Origin: Clostridia bacterium
GTDB lineage: Bacteria; Bacillota; Clostridia; Oscillospirales; CAG-272
Assembly: GCA_017958705.1 (NCBI GenBank)
Contig: JAGDCE010000214.1
Span: forward strand, 1-13,724
Direction of reading: 5' to 3'
Length of the DNA: 13,724 bases
Part shown: piece by piece, positions 6,474-13,524 of the stretch
Layout of the letters: every line of letters starts with the position of its first letter
Position numbering within the stretch: position 1 is the stretch's first letter
The notes under the pieces: model-generated
The model's database searches: none
The model's input: the letters and a program-made list of their open reading frames with translations, nothing else
Told to the model about the DNA's origin: nothing
Position numbers and translations under genes: made by a program

Positions 6474-7157
6474 ATGAAAGTACTGATCGCAGAAGACGAA
6501 AAAAGAATGAACCGGGCGCTTAGCGAGCTACTGCGTCAGGAGGGATATGAGGTCACGTCAGTCGACAACGGCGAAGACGCGCTGTATGAAATCGAAGGAG
6601 ACACATACGATCTGGTTGTCCTCGACGTTATGATGCCCGGAATGAACGGGTACAGCGTTGCAAAAAAAGCTCGCGAATCGGGAATAAAAACCCCGATACT
6701 GATGCTGACCGCGAAGAGCGAGCTCGATGACAAGGTGGAAGGCCTTGACAGCGGAGCGGACGATTATCTGACAAAACCGTTCATGACGAAGGAACTTCTC
6801 GCAAGACTGCGCGCTCTCGGAAGAAGAAGCATTCAGTCAGACGACGGAAGTCTTACCTGTGAAGACCTTACGCTCGACGTAAAAAACGCCGTTCTGAAAT
6901 GCGACAACGGGAAAAGCGTACGCCTAAGCGAAAAGGAGCTCCGTGTACTCGAATACATGATCGCCAACCAGAAGCGTGTCCTAACCCGCGAACAGATCGC
7001 GCTTAAGATCTGGGGTTACGAAAGCGAAGCGGAATATAACAACGTTGAGGTATATATGTCCTTCGCACGCAGGAAGCTGGCTTTTGTAGGCACCAGATGC
7101 GAGGTCAAGGCACTGCGCGGGATAGGATATGAACTGAGGTGCAGGGATGTTCAATAA
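6474..7157 (+). CDS. OmpR/PhoB-family response regulator
   Basis: 227 aa. The receiver domain (about 1-118) has the acidic pair E7-D8, phospho-acceptor D51 (VVLDVMMPG), T79 (LMLTAK) and K101 (LTKPF), so all switch residues are present. The C-terminal winged-helix DNA-binding domain (about 125-224) shows LSEKELRVLEYM, the recognition-helix region ending NNVEVYMSFARRKL, and GIGYELR. Phosphorylated by its partner kinase, it should bind tandem sites as a dimer. I chose the ATG at 6474 because the fold begins there and a GGGGGG stretch lies 6 nt upstream; the frame is open further upstream but overlaps the previous gene. Its stop overlaps the kinase start by 11 nt. The TTCAATC repeats just upstream suggest autoregulation. 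Confidence 0.95.
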   Translation: MKVLIAEDEKRMNRALSELLRQEGYEVTSVDNGEDALYEIEGDTYDLVVLDVMMPGMNGYSVAKKARESGIKTPILMLTAKSELDDKVEGLDSGADDYLTKPFMTKELLARLRALGRRSIQSDDGSLTCEDLTLDVKNAVLKCDNGKSVRLSEKELRVLEYMIANQKRVLTREQIALKIWGYESEAEYNNVEVYMSFARRKLAFVGTRCEVKALRGIGYELRCRDVQ

Positions 7158-8430
7158 AACGAAAAGAAAAATCGTGTTCACCGTCGTGTTCTCGCTCCTC
7201 GCGCTTATGCTTGTTACCCTGATCACGATCTACGTTTCAAACCGGATCGCGATCGACAGGGAAAGTCACGAAATGCTGAGGACATTTGCCGAACGGTACA
7301 CGCTCGGTGAACAGTCGCCTCCTCCGGACGGTGAAGACGGACTGGGCAATATGCCTGATATCAAGCCGGATGACAAAAACGAGCCGCGCGAACCGCGCGA
7401 TGACGGCCGAAGAAAAAACGAACGCGAGTTCCAGCTTTCGACATTCTACTCAGTCGCATACTCCGAAGAAGGCGAGGTACTTGCGGTAAACAGTGGCAAC
7501 AGCGGTCTTCAAAGCGAAGAATCTCTGCTTGAGACCGCGGCGTCCATACTGAATAAAGGAGAGAAAAGCGGCAGGGCCGGCAATATGATCTATCTCGTCG
7601 AGGAACGTGATGATTACACGCTCGTAGCCATGATCGACCAGACGATCAACGACAATAACCAGACGCTTCTGTTCCGTCAGATGCTGGTCATCGGCTCGGC
7701 CGCGCTTATCGTTCTCGTCGTTATATCGGTCTTCGTCGCAAACAAGATCGTCCGTCCGCTTGAGGAAAACGACAAACGGCAGAAAAGATTCGTTTCCGAT
7801 GCCGGACACGAGCTTAAAACGCCGATAGCCGTGATATCGGCAAACAGCGAACTGCTGAGACGCGAAGCCGGAAGCAGTGAATGGCTGGACAATATAGACT
7901 ATGAAAACGAGCGCATGTCGGACCTGGTCAAACAGCTTCTTGCCCTGTCTCACGCCGAAAACGGCGAGCTTGCGAAAGAAACGGTCGACTTTTCTCAACT
8001 AGTCGACGGCGAGGTGCTACCGTTTGAAAGTCTCGCGTTTGAAAAGAACGTTAAGATCGATTCTGATGTGGAAGCCGGAGTTACGGTAGAAGGCAGCGCC
8101 GGCCAGCTGAAACAGCTTGTATCCATCCTTCTCGACAACGCTCTTTCTCACGGAACCGGAAACGAGATCGGCGTTTCGCTTCACCGCGTAAAACATATGG
8201 CTGTGCTCTCTGTAACTAACAAAGCAAGAGAGATGGATCCGGAACAGCTGTCGCACCTTTTCGACCGGTTCTACAGAACTGATGAATCAAGAAGCGAAAA
8301 CAGCGCGCATTACGGTCTCGGACTTTCTATCGCCAAGGCGGCTGCGGAAATGCACGGCGGTACCATCAGAGCAGACTATACAGACGGCAAAGCGATCTTC
8401 ACTGTTTCGCTTCCGCAGAAGAAAATCTGA
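7147..8430 (+). CDS. Sensor histidine kinase
   Basis: 427 aa, membrane protein. Order: cytosolic tail, TM1 (about 9-30), extracytoplasmic sensor (about 33-178), TM2 (about 179-198), then DHp and ATPase domains. The sensor contains a long Pro/Asp/Glu/Arg-rich, probably disordered stretch (58-94) before a compact part (STFYSVAYSEEGE onward). The H box is SDAGHELKTP with H221; the N box is LLDNALSHG with N331; FDRFYR and YGLGLSIAK (389-397) complete the ATP site. It should phosphorylate the regulator encoded just upstream, whose stop overlaps this start by 11 nt. GAGGTG sits upstream of the ATG within the regulator gene. The signal is unknown; the acidic and basic sensor loop suggests ions or polyelectrolytes, but this is speculation. 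Confidence 0.95.
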   Translation: MFNKTKRKIVFTVVFSLLALMLVTLITIYVSNRIAIDRESHEMLRTFAERYTLGEQSPPPDGEDGLGNMPDIKPDDKNEPREPRDDGRRKNEREFQLSTFYSVAYSEEGEVLAVNSGNSGLQSEESLLETAASILNKGEKSGRAGNMIYLVEERDDYTLVAMIDQTINDNNQTLLFRQMLVIGSAALIVLVVISVFVANKIVRPLEENDKRQKRFVSDAGHELKTPIAVISANSELLRREAGSSEWLDNIDYENERMSDLVKQLLALSHAENGELAKETVDFSQLVDGEVLPFESLAFEKNVKIDSDVEAGVTVEGSAGQLKQLVSILLDNALSHGTGNEIGVSLHRVKHMAVLSVTNKAREMDPEQLSHLFDRFYRTDESRSENSAHYGLGLSIAKAAAEMHGGTIRADYTDGKAIFTVSLPQKKI

Positions 8431-8449
8431 TACGGAAAAATTAAAAAAC

Positions 8450-8481
8450 TTCAATCTATTTTCAATCCTCCTCCGTATACT
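8450..8481 (+). promoter_or_regulatory. Response-regulator box and promoter before the lipoprotein gene
   Basis: TTCAATC (8450-8456) and TTCAATC (8461-8467) at 11-bp period, then 8 bp ending TCCG and -10 TATACT (8476-8481). Spacing and the TCCG before the -10 are identical to 6419-6450. A -35 box is absent at the right distance. This gives the lipoprotein and downstream genes their own regulated start inside the operon. Confidence 0.68.
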
Positions 8482-8539
8482 GATGACTGTAAACAGCAGC
8501 AGAGGAGGATTTTCTCTTCAAAGAAAAGGAGATACTGCC

Positions 8540-10213
8540 ATGAAAAAGATACTATCGGCAATACTTGCTTTCATCCTCGTCGCGGCGCTCGCAGCGTGCG
8601 GGGCGGTGGACAACGGGACCGGTACCGTGACGGACAGCCCGGCGAATACGGAGAGCGACGTCGCGGAGCCGGCTGTGGACCAGGATATCACAGCCCAAGA
8701 GGCGACCGGAACATTTGTAATGACGTCAGAGGACGGATCGTTTTCAGATTCCGGAAACGTATATATCATCACCTCAGCGGGAACGTACACTGCGTCGGGA
8801 CTGCTTGACGGACAGATAATCGTTGATGCCGGAGAAACAGACGAGGTCGTGATCGAACTCTCCGGGGCGACGATAAACTACGGGAACGATTCTCCGATCA
8901 TGGTGAAGTGCGCAGGCAGCGTCGATATTTCCGCGAAGAGAGGCACGGAGAACGTCATAAACGATACCCGAAGCACAAAAAAGACAGACGACGAAGATCA
9001 GGGCGAAGGCGCGATCAGCGCGAAATGCGACCTGAAGATCAAAGGGAACGGCACGCTTATAGTCAACGCGACGTATAACAACGGGATCCACACGACCGAT
9101 GACCTGAAGATCCAGAACCTCACTTTGAAAGTTACGGCATACAACAACGCGCTGAAGGGCAAGGATTCGGTCACCGTAACGATCGGTACGGTCGCCCTGA
9201 TCTCCACGAACGGCGACGGCGTGAAGACCGAAAACACCGACGTAAGCAAAAACGGCGTCACCAGAGGCGACATCACGCTCACCGGCGGTTCGGTGGTCAC
9301 AGTTTACGCGGCGGGCGACGGTTTCCAGGCGGCGCACAATTTTGAAATGACTGCCGGAGAGGAAGGCGCGGCACCGACCGTAACTGTCTACACCGGCTCG
9401 TACAGCGGATACACCGCTTCAGATGCAGCGACGACTTCCTATAAAGGCGTCAAGGTGCAGAACGAACTGAATATCAAGGACGGAACGATCACGCTTCAGA
9501 CCTACGACGATGGTCTGCACGCGGATTACGGGACCCCGTTTGACGACGGAACAAAAGGCACGGGAACGATCAACATCTCCGGCGGCACGGTCAATATGAG
9601 CGTTTACGCGCCGCAGAATAAAACCGCGGGCGGCCGTATGGGACCGGGCGGACGCGGCGGCTGGGGCGGTCAGCAGACCGTTGCCGGCGCAGACGCGATC
9701 CACGCGGACAACGTCCTGAATATCTCCGGGGGAACGATCAGCATCGACAGCGCCTACGAAGGACTTGAAGCCAACGTTATCAACGTGTCCGGCGGCAAAA
9801 CAGTCGTCGCGGCGAACGATGACGGCGTCAACGCCACGAAGGGAAGTTCGACTCCCGCCGTGAACGTGACGGGCGGATATCTTGACGTTACCGTTTCTCC
9901 GAACGGAGACACCGACGGCATCGACTCAAACGGAACATATAAGCAGACCGGCGGCGTCGTGATAACCAGAGGTCCGAACAATCAGAACATGGCGGCGATC
10001 GACGCGGACAGCTCCGTCAGTATCTCCGGCGGCACGCTGATAGTGCTCGGTTACGGCAGAGTAAGCACCTCCGGCAGCGTTAAAACCTATTCGCTCTCGC
10101 TGCATTCGGCCGGAAACCATACCGTTAATATCGGCGGCACGGAGTATACCTTCACGAACGCAAACGCTTACGGCAGCACGACCTGCTACAGCGACGTGAC
10201 GGTCTCGTCTTAA
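8540..10213 (+). CDS. Cthe_2159-type beta-helix carbohydrate-binding lipoprotein
   Basis: 557 aa surface lipoprotein. Signal peptide 1-19 ends in a lipobox (LAAC, lipidated C20), followed by a Thr/Ser/Asp/Glu-rich tether (about 21-55). The rest is a repetitive parallel beta-helix with recurring turn motifs: NGIHTTDDL (181-189), NALKGKD (203-209), NGDGVKTEN (224-232), GDGFQA (259-264), DDGLHAD (323-329), DAIHAD (385-390), YEGLEA (406-411), NDDGVNA (426-432), DGIDSNG (459-465), plus NISGGT at several turns. This matches the Cthe_2159 family, whose founding member binds acidic carbohydrate and calcium. A Gly/Arg-rich loop (364-378, GGRMGPGGRGGWGGQ) interrupts the helix. The ATG at 8540 is chosen for AGGAG at about 8 nt and for the signal peptide; the longer open frame overlaps the kinase gene. 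It is directly preceded by the second TTCAATC box. Confidence 0.9.
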   Translation: MKKILSAILAFILVAALAACGAVDNGTGTVTDSPANTESDVAEPAVDQDITAQEATGTFVMTSEDGSFSDSGNVYIITSAGTYTASGLLDGQIIVDAGETDEVVIELSGATINYGNDSPIMVKCAGSVDISAKRGTENVINDTRSTKKTDDEDQGEGAISAKCDLKIKGNGTLIVNATYNNGIHTTDDLKIQNLTLKVTAYNNALKGKDSVTVTIGTVALISTNGDGVKTENTDVSKNGVTRGDITLTGGSVVTVYAAGDGFQAAHNFEMTAGEEGAAPTVTVYTGSYSGYTASDAATTSYKGVKVQNELNIKDGTITLQTYDDGLHADYGTPFDDGTKGTGTINISGGTVNMSVYAPQNKTAGGRMGPGGRGGWGGQQTVAGADAIHADNVLNISGGTISIDSAYEGLEANVINVSGGKTVVAANDDGVNATKGSSTPAVNVTGGYLDVTVSPNGDTDGIDSNGTYKQTGGVVITRGPNNQNMAAIDADSSVSISGGTLIVLGYGRVSTSGSVKTYSLSLHSAGNHTVNIGGTEYTFTNANAYGSTTCYSDVTVSS

Positions 10214-10232
10214 AAGAAACGGGAGCTAACCA

Positions 10233-10619
10233 ATGAAAATTCTATTTGCCGCGCCGGACAGGGATCTGCTCGAATGTTTCAAACAGCTTTTTGAAACAGA
10301 CCTCGGAGAAACCGTTACGGCGTTCGACGGGACACAGGTGATGACTCTGCTTTCGGCCGAAGACTTTGATGTCCTCATCATCGACCGAAAGATCCCGCGT
10401 GTTGATTATAAAGCAATAATAGAACGAGCAAACAGTAAAAAAGTACCGGCCATCGTACTGACGGACGAACCCGCCGGAGCACGGCGTACGGATGACCCTC
10501 TGCCGTACCGCAGGATGTCGTATCCGTTCACGTTCGACGGTATCAGAAAAACAGTGATTGATACGCTTGAAAAGGGCAGGACGGAAGAAAGGACAGAATC
10601 GGTGAGTGAAGATGTATAA
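10233..10619 (+). CDS. Stand-alone degenerate receiver-domain protein
   Basis: 128 aa, with only a receiver-like domain and no DNA-binding part. It keeps the fold pattern and the phospho-acceptor position (D51 in LIIDRKIP) and T77 (IVLTDEP), but the acidic pocket is altered (AAPDRD rather than AEDE) and the conserved Lys before Pro is replaced by Tyr (MSYPF, Y97). Such changes usually weaken phosphorylation or the normal switch. The tail (about 108-128) is Glu/Lys/Arg-rich. It starts 19 nt after the lipoprotein stop with GGGAG upstream, and its last 8 nt overlap the start of the next gene, a His-less kinase paralogue. The pair looks like a diverged copy of the intact pair upstream. It may act as a scaffold, phosphate sink or modulator; its function is unproven. 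Confidence 0.8.
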   Translation: MKILFAAPDRDLLECFKQLFETDLGETVTAFDGTQVMTLLSAEDFDVLIIDRKIPRVDYKAIIERANSKKVPAIVLTDEPAGARRTDDPLPYRRMSYPFTFDGIRKTVIDTLEKGRTEERTESVSEDV

Positions 10620-11841
10620 GGCGGAAAAGAGATTCAGGCTGTACGCGATACTCGTGATATTTGTCCTGCTGACAGTACTGCTTGCCGTCATAAACGGAGT
10701 GAACTTCACGATGGCGGCAGGCGACGCCGACGAGCTGACGCAGATGCTGGCAGACAGACAGGGTTCTTTTGAGCGTAAGGACATCGCCCCCGGCGGGATA
10801 CAGTTTCAGCCGAACCAGCAGAGAAACAAGGATTTCAGATTGGGCCCGATGGGTCCCGACTCGCCGGAAATGAACGCGTCTCTGAGGTATTTCACGATCG
10901 CGTTTTCCGACAAAGACGGAAAGGCCGAGACCGTTGCTTTCAACATTTCGGCGGTGACGGAAAACGAAGCTCTGGAATGGGCGTCGGGACTTTTGAAGCA
11001 GAATACCGGCTGGACGAGAGGGACATACCGCTACCGGGTGTATAAGGACCAGGGAAAAACTTACGTGACCGTCATCGACCAGGGACGAGAACTGCTTCCG
11101 TCATTCCGGATCCTGATCATTTCGGCGATCGGCGAGGTATTGGTCCTCGTTATCGGCTGGTTCGTGCTTCTGGCGATAGGCAGAAAAATATACGCGCCGC
11201 TCGAGGAAGCGGACAGAAAGCAGAAAAACTTCATAGCGAACGCAAACAGGGAATTCCGGGTCCCGCTTACGGTGATCGACGGAAACACCGAGCTCACGGA
11301 ACGAAAACACGGACCGGACGATCAGACGCGCTCGACTCACCGGCAGGTAGCAAAAATGAACGAACTTGTCGATAAGCTCGGATCGGTCGGTATCTTTGAC
11401 GAAAAGAACATGAGCGCCGCGGAAATATCTCTTTCGGAGTATCTGGCCGCCGCGCTCGACCGTGAAGCGGCAGACTTCTCCACACGCGGCATTGAACTGA
11501 CGGAGCATATCGAGCCGGACGTGACACTCAAAGCCGATCCGGAAGGAATGAGCAGGCTGATTGACGAACTCGTCGGAAACGCGCTGAAATTCGCTATGTC
11601 AAAAGCCGATTTCAGGCTGAAAAAGGAAAACGACGCCGTCCTGATTCAGGCGCAGAATGACACGGATCTTCCGGACGGCCCCGCAGATCAGGCGTTCGAC
11701 CGGTTTACAACGCTGCAAAATGCGAAAGAAGGCGACGCGGGACTCGGGCTGTCTTACGTTAAACAGACCGTAAAGGCGCACAACGGACGCGCGGCTGCAG
11801 CCGTTACCGGGGGAATGTTTACGATCCGCATCACTTTATGA
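10612..11841 (+). CDS. Histidine kinase paralogue lacking the phospho-acceptor His
   Basis: Membrane protein; numbering here counts from GTG at 10606, two codons before the chosen ATG (10612). The ATG was preferred because GGTGAG lies 5 nt upstream. TM1 is about 12-30, the sensor 31-167, TM2 about 168-192, then a DHp-like helix and ATPase domain. It aligns in order with the intact kinase: FTIAFSDKDG with YSVAYSEEGE, VIDQ in both, APLEEADRKQKNF with RPLEENDKRQKRF. The H box SDAGHELKTP is replaced by NANREFRVP, with R215 at the His position. The ATPase side is better kept: N325 in ELVGNALKF and GLGLSYVK (379-386). It could bind ATP and heterodimerise or gate signalling without autophosphorylating. 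The gene has an intact reading frame, so this is divergence rather than decay. Confidence 0.85.
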   Translation: MYKAEKRFRLYAILVIFVLLTVLLAVINGVNFTMAAGDADELTQMLADRQGSFERKDIAPGGIQFQPNQQRNKDFRLGPMGPDSPEMNASLRYFTIAFSDKDGKAETVAFNISAVTENEALEWASGLLKQNTGWTRGTYRYRVYKDQGKTYVTVIDQGRELLPSFRILIISAIGEVLVLVIGWFVLLAIGRKIYAPLEEADRKQKNFIANANREFRVPLTVIDGNTELTERKHGPDDQTRSTHRQVAKMNELVDKLGSVGIFDEKNMSAAEISLSEYLAAALDREAADFSTRGIELTEHIEPDVTLKADPEGMSRLIDELVGNALKFAMSKADFRLKKENDAVLIQAQNDTDLPDGPADQAFDRFTTLQNAKEGDAGLGLSYVKQTVKAHNGRAAAAVTGGMFTIRITL

Positions 11842-11857
11842 CGGCGGAGGTGAGACC

Positions 11858-12556
11858 ATGGCAATCACGGTAATGAAGCGGTATGAGCTGAAGTATCTGC
11901 TCACCGCAAAGCAAACGGATTTCCTTCGGGAACGGCTTAAAGGCCACATGGAGGCCGATCAGTACGGAAAGACTTCGATCGCGTCTCTGTACTACGATAC
12001 CCCGACCTATCAGCTGATACGCACAAGCGTGGAGAAGCCGGAGTTCAAAGAAAAAATACGCCTGCGTTCCTACGGGCTCGCAACAGAGCAGTCTCCCGTG
12101 TTTCTCGAACTGAAACGCAAAGCGTACGGTATCGTATATAAACGCCGCGTCGAGACGACGGTCCCGCTTGTTCAAAAATTCTTTTCCGGCGAGGGCGATA
12201 TCTGTGCTCCCGGTCAGATCAATAAAGAGATAACGGTATTCCGCGACCACTATAAAACGCTCGTGCCGGCATGCATGATCATTTACGACCGGACAGCGTA
12301 TTTCGAGCCGGGCGGCGATCTGAGACTCACGATAGACGAGAACCCGCGGTACCGCCTTGACGATCTGACGCTCACTGAGTCGATGGACGGTATTTCTCTG
12401 CTCGACGAAGGGTGGACGGTCCTCGAGGTCAAGGTCCAGGACGCTATGCCTGTGTGGCTCTGCAGAATCCTTTCCGAAGGCAGGATAAACAAAGGCAGTT
12501 TTTCAAAATATGGAGAAGCCTATCGTCAGCAGCTTCTCAAAGCGCAGAACTTTTAA
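11858..12556 (+). CDS. VTC-domain polyphosphate-polymerase-like protein
   Basis: 232 aa, no membrane segment, cytosolic. It has the ordered tunnel motifs of the VTC/CYTH family: KRYELKYLL (7-15), LYYDT (44-48), KIRLRSYG (66-73), FLELKRK (82-88), VYKRRVE (93-99), IIYDRTAYF (141-149), LRLTID (155-160), LEVKV (189-193) and FSKYGEAY (215-222). The basic Lys/Arg and the acidic Glu/Asp pairs are kept, so it is probably catalytically competent. Eukaryotic VTC4 makes polyphosphate from ATP; bacterial homologues next to DUF4956 genes are assumed to do related chemistry, but the product here is inference. It starts 16 nt after the His-less kinase with GGAGGTGAG upstream, and it ends 15 nt before the DUF4956 gene, so tight coupling is likely. 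Confidence 0.9.
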   Translation: MAITVMKRYELKYLLTAKQTDFLRERLKGHMEADQYGKTSIASLYYDTPTYQLIRTSVEKPEFKEKIRLRSYGLATEQSPVFLELKRKAYGIVYKRRVETTVPLVQKFFSGEGDICAPGQINKEITVFRDHYKTLVPACMIIYDRTAYFEPGGDLRLTIDENPRYRLDDLTLTESMDGISLLDEGWTVLEVKVQDAMPVWLCRILSEGRINKGSFSKYGEAYRQQLLKAQNF

Positions 12557-12571
12557 GAAGGAGAATGAACT

Positions 12572-13243
12572 ATGTTTGATTCCATATATTCATCCACCGT
12601 GACGCCGCCGCAGTTCTTTATCATGGCGGGAGTCGCTCTTGCGGCAGGTTTTCTGTATTCGTGGATCATGAGCTACCGCATCCGCTCGACCAAACGGTTC
12701 TTCATAGTAACGGCGCTGATTCCGTTCGTCGTCGCAGCCGTCATCACATTTGTGAACGGCAACATCGGCGCGGGCGTCGCGATCGGCGGCGCATTCAGTC
12801 TGATCCGATTCCGCTCGGCTCAGGGCAGCGCGGACGAGATCGCCGCGATCCTTGCGGCGATGGGCTCCGGGATCGCGTTCGGTATGGGGTATATCGGTTA
12901 CGGGATCGTAATACTTATCGCTCTCGCGGTTCTGTTCCTCCTTTTCAGCTTTGTGCCTCTGTTCGAGCATAAAAACATGGCAGCGGATCAGCTGCTCCGC
13001 ATCACGATCCCGGAGTCGCTGGAATACAACGGTACGTTCGACGATACTTTTGCCCACTATCTGAAAAAAATCGAAAACGCGGGCGTCAAAACGACCGGAA
13101 TGGGCAGCATGTTCCGTCTGTCGTATAAAGTTCAGCTCAAAAACCCGGCCGAGGAAAAGGAGTTTATCGATGAGATCCGTACAAAAAACGGCAACCTTGA
13201 AGTCGCGCTTCTGCCTTATACCGAAACGCAGAATCAGTTATAG
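12572..13243 (+). CDS. DUF4956-family membrane protein
   Basis: 223 aa. The N-terminal half is membrane embedded, with hydrophobic segments at about 15-34, 43-61, 64-77, 88-105 and 107-130. The family hallmark FSLIRFRSAQGSADEIA (75-91) lies between segments. A soluble C-terminal domain (about 135-223) has alternating strands and charged helices (RITIPESLEY, HYLKKIENAG, EFIDEIRTKNG), similar to the small ligand-type domains in MgtC-like relatives. DUF4956 genes commonly sit next to VTC-domain genes, and a role as membrane partner of the polymerase (anchor, channel or exporter) is a fair inference without direct proof. AAGGAG lies 8-9 nt upstream. It is the last gene of the operon; an intrinsic terminator follows 23 nt after the stop. 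Confidence 0.88.
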   Translation: MFDSIYSSTVTPPQFFIMAGVALAAGFLYSWIMSYRIRSTKRFFIVTALIPFVVAAVITFVNGNIGAGVAIGGAFSLIRFRSAQGSADEIAAILAAMGSGIAFGMGYIGYGIVILIALAVLFLLFSFVPLFEHKNMAADQLLRITIPESLEYNGTFDDTFAHYLKKIENAGVKTTGMGSMFRLSYKVQLKNPAEEKEFIDEIRTKNGNLEVALLPYTETQNQL

Positions 13244-13266
13244 AAACGATATGGGAACGCGCTGCG

Positions 13267-13295
13267 GCGGGGCTTTCGGGCCCCGCTGTTTTCAT
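13267..13295 (+). terminator. Intrinsic terminator of the two-component/lipoprotein/VTC operon
   Basis: Perfect 7-bp GC stem (GCGGGGC with GCCCCGC) with loop TTTCGG, followed by TGTTTTC. It sits directly after the DUF4956 stop. A further T6 run at about 13299-13304 may add to it. Confidence 0.8.
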
Positions 13296-13414
13296 GCCTT
13301 TTTTGGGAAAATGATTTGTTTTCAACCAGCCTTCTGTATTCCACAGAATAATCGCAGTTGAAAAGACAGGAAGGATTTCTTATGAAAAAGCACATATGCA
13401 GCCGGCTGTTTTGT

Positions 13415-13459
13415 AAAAAAAGCTTCCGGGTTACCGGAGTGATCCCCGGTAACCCGGAA
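13415..13459 (-). terminator. Strong intrinsic terminator for the right-edge gene
   Basis: Perfect 14-bp inverted repeat (13424-13437 with 13446-13459) with an 8-nt loop. On the minus strand it is followed by GC and seven T (13415-13421). It lies 65 nt after the stop of the right-edge minus-strand gene. On the + strand no T-tract follows, so it works leftward. Confidence 0.85.
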
Positions 13460-13524
13460 ACTGCAAGAAAAATAAACGTTCATATTACTTGATCCGTGAA
13501 TCGTAACGGCCTGATTCCGCCGTC

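Noticed and set aside
8282..8539. Upstream extension of the lipoprotein reading frame (86 extra codons)
   Set aside because: It overlaps the kinase gene and the promoter; the ATG at 8540 has AGGAG and begins a textbook lipoprotein signal peptide.
8774..9337. Long minus-strand frames opposite the lipoprotein gene
   Set aside because: Shadow frames of a G+C-rich repetitive gene, with no ribosome site and no family features.
13382..13492. 36-codon + frame as a real gene
   Set aside because: Most of its second half is the perfect terminator hairpin for the minus strand; kept only as a low-interest observation.
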